Shown here piece by piece: positions 25,961 to 37,439 of a DNA stretch of 64,000 bases. The notes beneath the pieces were generated by a model. That model saw only the letters and a list, made by a program, of their open reading frames with translations, did no database searches and was not told the DNA's origin. The DNA is from Arabidopsis thaliana. Its lineage: Eukaryota; Streptophyta; Magnoliopsida; Brassicales; Brassicaceae. The position numbers and the translations under genes are program-made. The stretch spans positions 14,139,835 to 14,203,834 of the forward strand of contig NC_003076.8 of NCBI RefSeq assembly GCF_000001735.4. Reading direction: 5' to 3'. Position 1 is the first letter of the stretch, and every line of letters begins with the position of its first letter.

Positions 25961-26757
25961 GTAATGCGTAGGTATAAAACATATAAATATTTATTGAGTA
26001 TTGGATGCTAATTAGGTTTTCCATTTATACTGCTTATGTTCAACCAGGGTCACGCAAGAATGTCTGAGAAAAGGTACAAGTAGATGAAAATCAAATATTT
26101 CTGTTTTCTATCCAAGTATAGTTGACCATCAGATCATATCCAAACGTTTGATTCAAATAGATCTATTTGTAAGATTAGTTCGATTTACATGATTCAATAT
26201 TGTAAGATTCCCCAATCAGTAATATGTTGAAAAATTAGTAATTGTGAGCAAATTATTTTTCAGATCATGTCAGATTTACAAAGTGCATGTAAGGTTAGAA
26301 GTTTGTTGATTCTGAATAAAAAATGTGGACATTTATTGAATCGGATAATATAGAATAGAGAATATCGACTAATACATGTGATTTCATATTATATAGCTTA
26401 GTTTTTAATATTAAAAAACTTTTTACAACTTGGTAATGAAATGGATGTCTCTGAATATTTACATGTAGATAGGAAATGAATATTTATATGTCTATCCACA
26501 AGCCCCAGACCAATCAGATATAACCAATCTTAAGTATTTTTGGAATTAGTATAGTCGGAAAATTTTGCTATGCATGCTCCAAAATCGAAAGAGTCCCTAT
26601 AAGTTATGATAAACGAGAAAGATGTTCACTAGTTTAAACGTTAAATACAAGAGAGAAATACAACTTCATAATAAGATTACATTAATAAACTAGATAAAAG
26701 AGGGAAACAGAAGAGATAGTTATATTCTGAAAGTGGGTAACTCATGTTTTTAAATAA
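25961..26757. other. Non-coding spacer inside the MULE
   Basis: AT-rich, with no open frame, RNA gene or clear repeat unit recognised. Confidence 0.5.
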
Positions 26758-26758
26758 A

Positions 26759-27546
26759 TTAGGAAAGCAAAAGGATGTCTCTGAAGAGGAAGAAGTAGAC
26801 GCAATGTGAACATCTCTCACCATTATATTCGTTGTAAAATTCATGGATGACCCAACAGTCTGGATAATCCTCATAATGAAAGAGCTCAGCGTAAGATCCG
26901 AATCGTTTTGGTTCCAAATCAGAAATGTGGTCAATTAGTGTCTTGGCCATGATATCTACATCTGTAAAACACTTGTTCTCTCGTTTGAAAGTATTAAACG
27001 CGTCTAATACTTCATTATCTGCGCAGCGGTTTAGCGCAATGTAAAGAAGCTTGGCTATAGGAATGACATCTTTACAATCATTCAATAATGAAATGGCGCC
27101 TTTCATGTCGAGAGAACAGAACCCTAGCCTCAAGCTCAGGAGATACATAGCGTAAGGGTTTCTTTTTGCAAGACATTTGGAGTAGAATGAGAAGTGAACA
27201 GAGTCGGGTGAAGACATGTTGATGAAGTCAGGGCTTTTATCTAAACGAACTCGGGATAGTGTCTCGACAGAGAAAGCTGCAGATTTCCCTTCATGACCAG
27301 ATTTAATCCAGTTTTTCAGAGCCTCAATTCCTTCTTCTGAAACGTGGCTAACAATTAGTGCGAGAATTGGTTCCGGAATGTATAATCTTGCAATCTTCCT
27401 CTGTTGACAACGAAGACGAAAGTTTATAGAAGTTACATATACTTTGTGGAATGAATGTAAACTATATTGTTTAAAAAAATGAAAAATTTAACCTGTGTGT
27501 CGCTAGATTGTGTGATAGAGTGTAGACATTTGGATGATGTACTCAT
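26759..27546 (-). CDS. F-box-like family protein, cargo copy 1 (2 exons, 231 aa)
   Basis: Exon 1 is 27493-27546 (18 codons) and exon 2 is 26759-27400, read on the minus strand with a short GT..AG intron. The N-terminal half (LYIPEPILALIVSHVSEEGI, ALKNWIKSG, then VETLSRVRLDKS) is an F-box-like motif of the Brassicaceae At2g35280-type family. The middle resembles Sel1-like helical repeats (NPYAMYLLSLRLGFCSLDMKG). The tail (YPDCWVIHEFYNEYNGERC) has conserved Cys. Fully open. It is the only one of the five relatives on the minus strand. Function unknown; a role in SCF complexes would be inference from the F-box likeness. Confidence 0.7.
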
Positions 27547-27959
27547 TTTGTCAATTTGTTGCGAATAACGAAAGAGTAAGATGTGATGGAGAGAGAAGTT
27601 TTAGTACTGATCAAAACGGTTTAGAAATGAGTAATAAAAACAGAGTAATTAATTGGATGTTTCTCTTAATAGGTCACAATCGTGAGGGATGAAGCTTAGT
27701 GGGGAGTACGGGTTCAGTTAATATTCACTATATATTAACTCTAAATATAAAAGCTACCACTTGAATTCCATTAAACCAATTTCATATACAAAAACGCAAG
27801 TCATAGTTCTGAAACAACTCAAATCATTTGTATAATAATTGTGACACCTTTTAGTTGTTGATTATTAAGCTTTTGAAAAACGGTTTATAGGGATGGCAAA
27901 TGATTTGAGTTAGTTCATAATTAGCTCGAATGATTTACAAATCAACAACACAGTTTACA

Positions 27960-28960
27960 AACAGAGGTCAAAATTAATATTTTTGTGTATTTTGAACTAT
28001 TGTTGATTTGTAAATCTTAATATAAATGTCATCCAGTCATAGTGAATTATTCAATCAGACAAACGAATTAATACAGTTATGTTGTGAATGGATTCATATG
28101 GATACATTAACAATTATCTTTCTCTTTCAACATGAAAGATAAATCTAAAATTCCTTCTACCGGAAATATTGAGATACTGTTGTATAGCGGGAATATTCCC
28201 ACCATCAGGTTTTAAACTAGGATTTTTATGGTTCGAGCATAATTCGGGGACATTATGGTTAGAGCACAATTATAGTTAGATCATTATCCTTTTTTATTTT
28301 ATTTTTATTTTTTATTATCACGTTTATTATGAGAAGATAATTATGGTTAGCTCTCCAGTGTTTAAGTTTCTTCCATTCCCCATTCCTACAAAATAATCTT
28401 ATCTCTATATTGCTGTTGAATGTTTTAGTGGTTTGTATCATATTATTTGTTTGTTCCATCCATAACCCCATTTATTTTCAAGTTCATCTAACATTTATAT
28501 CAGTTAACAATGCGAAGAGAAATAAATAATTTTGAGTATTTTGAACTATTGTTGATTTGTAAATCATTCGAGCTAATTATGTTTACAAATACGTTAAAAC
28601 CAGTCATAGTGAATTATTCAATCAGACAAACGAATTAATACAGTTATGTTGTGGATGAATTAATATGGATATATTAACAATTATCTTTCTCTTTCACCAT
28701 GAAAGACAAATCTAAAATTCCTTCTACGGGAAATATTGAGAAACTGTTGTATAGCGGGAATATTCCCACAATCAGGTTTAAAACTGGGATTATTATGGTT
28801 CGAGACAAATCCGGGGACATTATGGTTAGAGCACAATTATAGTTAGATCATTATCCTTTTTTTTTTAGTTTTATTTTTTTTAGTTTTAATTATAATCGTT
28901 TATTATAGATAATTATCCAGTGTTGAGCATAATTATATACAGTTACTAAACACTCACGAT
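27960..28960. repeat. Second pair of copies (C, D) of the 550-bp non-coding repeat
   Basis: Copy C (about 27960-28393, 5'-shortened) and copy D (about 28394-28960) closely match copies A and B at 24797-25960. The palindrome gggaatattccc recurs in both. They lie directly upstream of the F-box-like gene at 29019, so they may act as its promoter region. Confidence 0.75.
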
Positions 28961-29018
28961 TTGTTTAACTTTCTTCCATTATCCATTCCATCCGTTTCAA
29001 CTTGAAAACAAAGAAATT

Positions 29019-29528
29019 ATGCTCAAGTTAGCAAAAGACAACAAGAATGAATTACCATCTGGTGTCAAAAAGGTTGTTCAGCATAAATAAAACTACTTAG
29101 TTTTCTATGTTTTACATTCATTGTAAACAAAAACTTATAGTCTGCATATGTTTTTTTTTTTTTTATCTCAGGTTGCTGCTTTTCCTGAAATTTTCATCCC
29201 GGCACCAATACTTGCTAAAATTGTTAGCTACGTTGCCGAAGATGGCGTGGATGCTTTGAAACCCTTGGTTATGGCTGGTCCAACATTTAAGGCTGCAGTG
29301 TATTCCAAGGAAACACTGATTTGTGTCCGCATAGACAAATCTCGTTATTTCATGTGGTGGTCCATGCCGCATTCCATTTATTATCATTTCTTCACAAAAT
29401 GTCTTGAAGCCAACAATCCACATGCTTTGAAAGCAATAATGTACAAACCAATAGCATATGAAAATTTTGCTGCCAAATGCTATAGATCTACCTTATGGGC
29501 GGAGCTGTATGGAGAGCATGAAGGATAG
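29019..29528 (+). CDS. F-box-like family protein, cargo copy 2 (2 exons, 136 aa)
   Basis: Exon 1 is 29019-29072, 18 codons as in copy 1, and exon 2 is 29172-29528. The protein keeps the F-box-like part (FIPAPILAKIVSYVAEDGVD, then SKETLICVRIDKS) and the start of the helical region (SIYYHFFTKCLEANNPHAL). It ends early at LYGEHEG, so it is shorter than copy 1 and lacks the Cys-rich tail. It is closest to copy 3 at 31824. Intact as read. Function unknown. Confidence 0.65.
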
Positions 29529-30143
29529 GAATCAAAGAAAGGAACAGATAGTCCCAAACTTTGAAAGACAATGTGGTTCCTTTTTCATTTCTGATGTTCT
29601 GCTTTTTGTTTTCATTTAATCCTATGAAAAGTCAAATCCCATAAAAATTTGTTCGTTCAGCATAAATGATTTCCAATTGATAACCCTTTACGTTTGTTTT
29701 GGTCATATACGTTTGGTCACCTCGTTATAATAATTTTCAAACGGACATTTCTCTTTGGACTTGTTCTCCTGGACAGAACATATATTTAGCATAACAATTA
29801 CAGATAAATAACTCGACTATAAACCACTGCAGACGAATTATATATCTAATATTACAACCACCACCAAATCAATACGTAATATTCTCAAATAAATATGTCA
29901 TAGAGCATAACGACAACGGATCGTTCAAGTAAGCATCCCTTGGATGTTAAAAGTTACATCTTTTCCTCGCAGACGAACTTACACCGTTTTGGCTTCAATC
30001 AGAGGAACACTTTCACTTGCTATAAATACCTCTCCTATTCTTGACTCTATCAAGACAACCCAATCGCAAAAGAAAAACAATATCCTCTGTTTTCGTTTCT
30101 ATAATTCTCTGTTTTTCGTTACTCTTCACTTCTCCTTTTCACG
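29529..30143. other. Spacer and promoter of the RPA-like gene
   Basis: Non-coding. A TATA box lies at 30021-30028. Nothing else is recognised. Confidence 0.55.
30021..30028 (+). promoter_or_regulatory. TATA box of the RPA-like gene
   Basis: tataaata about 115 bp upstream of the ATG at 30144, in a suitable AT-rich plant promoter setting. Confidence 0.6.
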
Positions 30144-31151
30144 ATGGTTAAACATCACCACTTGTACGAGTTGTCTCCGATGGTTACTGGTTGGACGATT
30201 TGTGTCATGGTTTTGAGGATTTACAAAAAATTTCTCAACCCGAACGCTTTCGAACTACGTCTTGTTTTGGCCGATGAATGGGTAAACAATTTTCCTCAAT
30301 TTGTTTTGCAATTTGCAGAATTTTTCGTTTTCCAGTGTATCCCTCACCCCTAAAATATTGTTTTCACAGGGCACCCAAATAGAAGCAACAATCGGTCCTC
30401 GTTTCTCTGCCTTCTACTTTGACAGGATCAAAGAGAATCAATGGAAAACAATAACTACGTTTCTCGTTCGACCTAACTGCGAAGCAATAAAAACAACTCC
30501 TCATCAGTTTCACATTCTATTCATGGATCACACCATTGTCACTTCTTCCACACCAAGAGAAACAGGTTTACTGAACAAGTTCACTCCATTCGACTACATT
30601 GTGGATGATGTTGTTGGCAACGATACCTTGGTTGGTAAGTAAATTCTTTTTTATAAACTCCATTCACTTTTTTCAAAACATTACTTTTTTAATAGATATC
30701 TCCAACATATCTCTTATAGATGTTATCGGGGCACTCGTTAATGTTGGGATTCTGACTAATACCGCAAGTAACGAGAATGATATGGCCGGATTCAAATTGC
30801 CGTTCACGATCATGGATAAAAAGTACATTTCTTAAAACCTCAATTTACAGTTTTTTTCAAACATATCATGTTTATACATTATTATAGTAAGTATATAACC
30901 ACATATTTTTACATATTTTCAGCAAGGATACATTGGTATGTGAGGCTTATGGAGAAATTGCAGTGGACTTGGAGAAAAGATTTCGAGCATTTCGCAAGAA
31001 CAATGTTGTTATTGCTCTTGCTTGGTGGAAGATTATTAGATTTTATCCAGGTTGTAACTGGTTTAAGATTGTTAGCCATGCACCTATATTAACCATGTAT
31101 CCAGAACCTGATGTTGAGGAAGTTGAAGAAATCAAAATGGTTGTCGACTAA
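30144..31151 (+). CDS. RPA70-like / DUF223 OB-fold protein, MULE cargo (4 exons, 244 aa)
   Basis: Single-stranded nucleic-acid-binding-like protein. Exons are 30144-30281, 30370-30634, 30720-30822 and 30923-31151, with all junctions in frame and GT..AG. The first OB-fold is readable (LSPMVTGWTICVMVLRIYK, LVLADEW, GTQIEATIGPRFSAFYFDRI, KENQWKTITTFLV). It continues into the second half with FDYIVDDVVGNDTLVDVIG and the DUF223-type end (VCEAYGEIAVDLEKRF, then NNVVIALAWWKI). This is one OB unit plus a linker and the second OB, without the zinc-ribbon C-terminus of real RPA1. Such genes are common in Brassicaceae and also occur in Helitrons, but no helicase is present here. Function unknown; a role in transposition would be inference. 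Confidence 0.75.
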
Positions 31152-31823
31152 TAGAAAGATGATTAGAACTATCTCATCTTCTTCTATTTTTTTTCAAAGT
31201 TGTAATATTTTTATAAATGATAAGATATATTAATAAAAAAAGTTATTTCTTTGTTCAAAATTTCTCATTTGTAATAATTGTAACAAATATTTTATTAAGT
31301 AGTACAATAGGAATACGGTGTATAAATTAAGTGCACCTTACTAAGGAACGGTTATATCAAGATTACAATCTTTTTATCAGAAATTAGCAAATTGCTTGAG
31401 TTTTAAAAGGAATAAAATTGGTGATCTGAAAATATTGTTTCCCAACATATCTAATTTCTCAACATATATTTGTTTACATGACTGATAGGGTGGATTGTTG
31501 AAACTTTTAGTTGAAATCCATAAGAAATTACTATCGTGGATTGTTGTTTATGGATAGGTTAATAAATTACTTTCCTGTCTTTTATACCCTAATTATAAAC
31601 GATGTATTCTCTTACTTTTTTCCGCATCTGATTTTAGTTCCCTCCTCAACATTGAGAAACTGATTTATAGCGGGACAATTTACCACCTATTATAAATTGT
31701 TTAATATAACCGCAGAAAAACTTTAAACTACTCTTTCCTTAATAATCTATATAAACACCCAACATTCATTAATGTTTTTCCCATTACCCATTTCTTCAGT
31801 TAAAACCAAAAAACAGAGAAATT
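31152..31823. other. Spacer and promoter of F-box-like copy 3
   Basis: Non-coding. It shares short blocks with copies A-D (gcgggacaatttaccacc near 31670). A TATA box, tatataaa, lies at 31748-31755, about 70 bp before the ATG. Confidence 0.55.
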
Positions 31824-32446
31824 ATGCAGAAGTTTACGAAGATAAGCAACAATGAAACATCATCTGCCTCAGATGTGAAAATGGTTGTTCGTCCAAACCC
31901 AAAGTACTTAGTATTCTACAGTTTTAACTACTACTTTAATAAAAATACTAACAATCTCTTTCCTTTTTTTTCCAACAGGTTGCTGCTATCCCAGAAGTTT
32001 ACTTGCCGGCCCCGCTGCTTGCTAAAATTGTTAGCTACGTTGCAGAATCTGGTGTTGATTCTTTGAAATCCTTTGTTAAGGCTGGTCCGTTATTTAAAGC
32101 GGCTGTCTATTCCAAGGAAACACTAAGTTGTGTCCGCCTTGACAGATCTTGGTATTTTATGTGGTGGTCAATGCCTCATTCCATCTATTATCATTTCTTT
32201 ACAAAATGTCTTGACGCCAACAATCCACATGCTTTAACTGCTGTATTATACAAAGGAATAGCATACGAGAATTTGGTTGCTGAATGCTATAGATCTAGTT
32301 TATGGATGGAACCTTATGGAGAGGACGGAGGATGGGTACAAATAGATGGAGCTTACTGGGCTCAACCCCGAGTTCGAGAGAGTATTCCACGTTGCTCCCG
32401 TTGCAAATCTCGGGCACACAAAAGATCTAATTGTCCAAAATATTGA
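31824..32446 (+). CDS. F-box-like family protein with C-terminal CCHC zinc knuckle, cargo copy 3 (2 exons, 175 aa)
   Basis: Exon 1 is 31824-31883 and exon 2 is 31979-32446. The F-box-like part (LPAPLLAKIVSYVAESGVD, then SKETLSCVRLDRS) and helical part match copy 2 closely. After WMEPYGEDGG the protein continues to a knuckle CSRCKSRAHKRSNC, with the spacing C-x2-C-x4-H-x4-C. This is the same pattern as the last exon of mudrA at 37440-37529 (CSRCKGLGHNRTSC). Other copies here lack it. Fully open. Function unknown; the knuckle suggests nucleic-acid or protein binding. Confidence 0.7.
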
Positions 32447-33018
32447 AAGACAATGTTTTAATACTGTGTTATCCATCATTATCTGTCTATCTACATGTTT
32501 CTATTTTTCTAAAACTTGTTTTTCTGTTTTTAAGCTTCTGCTAGTCTGTCTTTTTAATGTTATATTCTCGTTTGCTATTCAATCTTCGTTTATATATTTG
32601 CTAAGGCTTATCCATCTTATTTTGTGGTTGGTGTTTCATGATTACAGTCTATGTATTTATTACCTGATTGTTTATGGAGAACTTGTTCCCCCATAAATGA
32701 GTCCCTGTTCGATTGCATGTTAAAAGACATCCACGTCTATATTTTATATATCATAAAGTTGTGTCTATTTGGACAACAAAATTTGGACACACAATGATTT
32801 ATTTTGGACATGAGAAAACTTACTCACATGTCTAATTTTTAAAAAATTTTGTAGGACTCACGACGTCGCCACTAACCCATCTCACCACCACACCCCAACC
32901 TCTTCAATGTGACAAAGTATTAGGGTTCCCATTCTATCACGATCTCAAAGTTACAAAAATTTTCATTAATAGATCGCTATTTGTACACCTTTAGTACTAT
33001 CCGAATCGATAATCCAAA

Positions 33019-33901
33019 ATGCCCAAAATCGTCTGCGAAAAAGGCAAATGTATCCACCCTCAACCAATGGCACCTACCAGACATTTCTGGCGACCCCCAA
33101 GTGCCCTTGCACCTATTAGGGGAAATCAATTTGCCGTCCATCCTCCTCGTCAAGCTTTGGTTCAATTCCACCTACAGGTAATGTTTAACTACTAATCTTT
33201 GCTATCTGAACAATCACCCGAATTTAGGTTTAACATCTGGAATTATTTTATATCAGCCTCCTCCGTTCTCTGATTTCCACATGCCTGAACACGTAGCTGC
33301 TAAAATAGTAAGCTTAGTTTCAGAGGACGGTGTTGATATGTTAAAGGCTTGGATTCAATCAGGACCAGATGGCAAAGCCGCTGTTTTTTCCAGGGAAACT
33401 CTTTCTTCTGTTCGACTAGATAAGTCCCCTGTATTCATTCACATGGCTCATGAATCTTCTAGTTATCACATGTTTTACACAAAATGCCTAGCCTTAAAAA
33501 ATCCCTATGCACTATATCTTTAGAGTTTAGTGTTGGCGTTTCATATGTGTGAGCTCCAGGAAGCAATTGCTATTTTGGATGGTATTAAAGACGTGTTCCC
33601 ACATGCTGGTCTACTTTACATCATGCTCCATAGTTGCGCTGAATCAATCCCGTGGGAATTTTATAGTATGTACAAGCGAAGGTACTACAAATTTAGTGAA
33701 GTCGACTTATTCGCAGATAAGCTAATGTTCCATATCAACGAGGTTGGTCCACGTCGCCAAGGGACATACAAAAATTCCTGGGAGTTTGAGGATTACGGTG
33801 AGTGTTGGTCGGACCATCAGAACCTCAATGAGTATGAGGGACAGTGGTGTAACACATGTATTTACTTTTACCTCTCCCAAGAAGTAGCCCTTATTTCATA
33901 A
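33019..33901 (+). pseudogene. F-box-like family protein, cargo copy 4, one premature TAG
   Basis: Exon 1 33019-33177 encodes a Pro/Arg-rich 53-residue leader unlike the other copies. Exon 2 33257-33901 has the F-box-like part (MPEHVAAKIVSLVSEDGVDM), the helical part and the full tail (WEFEDYGECWSDHQNLNEYE, then CNTCIYFYL). A TAG at 33521-33523 interrupts a place where relatives have Gln or His (YALYLxSL). The frame is otherwise open to 33901. A C-to-T change from CAG would explain it. Confidence 0.65.
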
Positions 33902-34432
33902 GTACATTTTAGTTCAGTTCTTCTTTTTGTTCTTCATATTTGCGGCAAACTTAAGAATCTATGATTTTTTTTATGGGATTTTATATATGAAGTTATTATG
34001 TGTGAAGTTACCTTACGATATTAAGGTAAGTAGTACTTCTCTACTATTTTTCACAATTATAAAGAGAACAAGTCCTCGACCGTTACCTCGTCTCAAACAA
34101 TTTATGGAACTGATTTTATAACTGCACCCATTCTCCCCACTAAGCTTTATCCCTCTCGAATATCTATATTTTATAGAAACTTTCATTTCCTTTCTCCCTT
34201 TATAACCCGTTCTGCGCAGTACAAACATTAGAGATTCTCCAAACCCCGCCGATCCAGATTTTCCTCCTCAGTAATACATCCATCCACCTTCCGCTGCAAT
34301 CGTTGTTGTACCAAATCGTGGACACACTGCAAAACAGGTTTTAGTTCGCAACTAAACAAACAAATATGATTCCTTTACTTATTCCTAAAATTAATCATTC
34401 CTCTAACTTATCATCGGCCCTTTTAGCAGAAA

Positions 34433-35074
34433 ATGAAGAATTCCAGGTTATATATTCCGGAACCAATACTTGCTCTAATCGTTAGCTACGTTTCGGAACA
34501 AGGAATAGACGCTTTAAAAAATTGGATTAAAGCTGGTCATGTTGGGAAATTAGCAGCTTTCTCTGACGAAACGCTAACCTGAGTGCGTCTAGACAAAAGC
34601 CCACACTTCATCTACATGTCTTCCTATAACTCTCTTTATTTCTCTTTCTACTCCAAATGTCTAGAAAAAAGCAACCCCTACGCATTGTATCTCCATAGCT
34701 TGAGTCTCGGATTCCGCTGCTTCGACCTGTGTGGAGCCATTTCAATTTTGAGTACCTGTAAAGATAGATTTCCTTTAGCCGAACTACTCTACATTGCTCT
34801 AAACCGTTGCGCAGGTATCGAACTCATTGATGATTTCAATAGTTTCAATCGCGAGAACAAGTGTTTCTTTGATGTATCCTTGATGGCAAACAAACTTATC
34901 GGCCACATTTCTGCTTCGGAACCTAAATGTTTCGGATCTTACTCCGAGACCTTTCTTTACGAGGAATATCCTGACTGCTGGCTAATACATGAGCTTAACA
35001 ATGAATTTAACGGAGAAAGATGTTCACAATGCCTCTACTTCTACCTCTTCCGAGACATCCTTCTGTTTTCCTAG
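34433..35074 (+). pseudogene. F-box-like family protein, cargo copy 5, one premature TGA
   Basis: Open from ATG 34433 (LYIPEPILALIVSYVSEQGID) except for TGA at 34580-34582, where copy 1 has Arg (TLSRVRLDKS). A CGA-to-TGA change fits. The rest is well preserved to the stop (YPDCWLIHELNNEFNGERC, then LFRDILLFS). It is the closest relative of copy 1. An upstream exon may end at about 34337 (cag before gtttta), but its start is not clear. Confidence 0.65.
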
Positions 35075-35286
35075 TTTAGTGAGATACACATCCTGTTCCA
35101 GCTTTATTATGTTTTCATCTTTCACGTTTATCTTTCGTTTAGTCTAATGTGTTTGGTTATTCGTAATCTCTACTAATTCTAATCCGAGTTTAATCACACG
35201 TAATTAAGACTCCTTGTAATTATTCACATGTTAGTAAAACCCATTTTACCAGTTTCTGATACAACTCCTTCTCTTACATAGTAGAC

Positions 35287-37330
35287 AAAAGATAATAGAA
35301 AATTGGATAGTTCTATCTGTATACAATTACGTTGAATAGAGTTTTGTATCATAAAATATATTAATAATTGGCGCAATCAAGCTTTAATTTGATTCAAATC
35401 AACAAAAATACCTTTACTCATTACATATAGTAATGGCTTTACAAAAAATAATCTAAAAAAACAACTACAATTACTAAAAATGGATTATAACTACTTTTCC
35501 TGTTAAAACATCATCTCCATATGGATAAGAGTTTATGGATAGTTAAACGGGATTGCACAGATTTGCGGTTTAGCAAGATATGCTAATTATAGACTATTTT
35601 AACACAATAAATAAACATATATACTTATATTTGGTACATCAAGAACTAGGTTTACAGAAACGGAAAAACTTTTATGGGAATGTCTTACAATAAGAAATGA
35701 AATATTTTATAAAAACATGGAAACTAGTTATAGATCATACATTTATTAACAACTTAAATTCAAAAATAAAATTTCTCATTGTATTAGATCAACTTGTCCT
35801 ATTATGACCCAATCTAAAAAAAAACAACTACACGTACTCAAAATGGATTAGAACTACTTTACCTGTTTAAAAAACATCTCCATATGGATATGGCTTTATG
35901 GATAAGCAAACGGTATTGCAGAGGATTGCGATACAATCAGGATATAAAATTAGCAATAACTAATTATAAGAACTGAAATATTTTACAAAAAACATAGCAA
36001 CTAGTTTTACAATAAGAACTGAAATATTTTACAAAAACATGGCAACTAGTTATAGATCATACATTTATTAACAACTTAAATTCAAAAATACAATTTCTCA
36101 TTGGATTAGATCAACTTGTCCTGTTATGCCCCAATCTAAAAAAAACAAATACAAGTACTCAAAATGGATTAGAACTACTTTACCTGTTAAAAAAACATAT
36201 CCATATGGATACGGCTTTATGGATAAGCAAACGGTATTGCAGATGTTTGCGATACAATCAGGGTATGTTTCAGTAATAACTAATTATAAGAACTGAAATA
36301 TTTTACACAAAAGATAATAGAAAATTGGATAGTTCTATCTGTATACAATTACGTTGAATAGAGATTTGTATCATAAAATATATTAATAATTGGTGCAATC
36401 AAGCTTTACTTTGAATCAAATCAACAAAAATACCTTTAATCATTACATATAGTAATGGGTTTACAAAAAATAATCTAAAAAAACAACTACAATTACTAAA
36501 AATATATTATAACTACTTTTCTTGTTAAAACATCATCTCCATATGGATAAGAGTTTATGGATAGTTAAACGGGATTGCACAGATTTGCGGTTTAGCAAGA
36601 TATGCTAATTATAGACTATTTTAACACAATAAATAAACATATATACTTATATTTGGTACATCAAGAACTAGGTTTACAGAAACGGAAAAACATTTATGGG
36701 AATATCTTACAATAAGAAATGAAATATTTTACAAAAACATGGAAACTAGTTATAGATCATACATTAATTAACAACTTAAATTCAAAAATAAAATTTCTCA
36801 TTGTATTAGATCAACTTGTCCTGTTATGACCCAATCTAAAAAAAACAACTACACGTACTCAAAATGGATTAGAACTACTTTACCTGTTTAAAAAACATCT
36901 CCATATGGATATGGCTTTATGGATAAGCAAACGGTATTGCAGAGGATTGCGATAGAATCAGGATATAAAATCAGCAATAACTAATTATAAGAACTGAAAT
37001 ATTTTACAAAAAACAGAGCAACTAGTTTTACAATAAGAACTGAAATATTTTACAAAAACATGGCAACTAGTTATAGATCATACATTTATTAACAACTTAA
37101 ATTCAAATATACAATTTCTCATTGGATTAGATCAACTTGTCCTGTTATGACCCAATCTAAAAAAATCAACTACAAGTACTCAAAATGGATTAGAACTACA
37201 TTACCTGTTAAAAAGCATCTCCATATGGATACGGCTTTATGGATAAGCAAACGGTATTGCAGAGATTTGCGATACAATCAAGATATGTTTCAGCAATAAC
37301 TAATTATAAGAACTGAAATATTTTACAAAA
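35287..37330. repeat. Tandem direct duplication of about 1,022 bp with nested approx. 320-bp repeats
   Basis: Sequence starting gataatagaaaattggatag at 35291 recurs at 36313, an offset of 1,022 bp, and the match runs to about 37330. Within each copy are 320-bp sub-repeats carrying tccatatggatacggctt and gaactgaaatattttac. Sub-repeats at about 35773, 36096, 36795 and 37117 include sequence matching the end of the mudrA last exon (antisense cttgtcctgttatgaccc), spaced about 320 bp. Confidence 0.85.
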
Positions 37331-37439
37331 AACATAACAACTAGTTTTACAATAAGAACTGAAATATTTTACAAAAAAAAATAGCAACTAGTTAATCATC
37401 ATACATATATTAACAACTAAAATTCGAAAACACAATTTC

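Noticed and set aside
30144..31151. A Helitron as the carrier of the RPA-like gene
   Set aside because: No Rep/helicase gene and no convincing TC..CTRR ends with a 3' hairpin were seen around it; the MULE boundaries explain the position better.
33523..33530. Splicing around the TAG in F-box-like copy 4
   Set aside because: No donor and acceptor pair flanks the stop without removing conserved residues, and the frame is continuous on both sides, so a point nonsense mutation is simpler.
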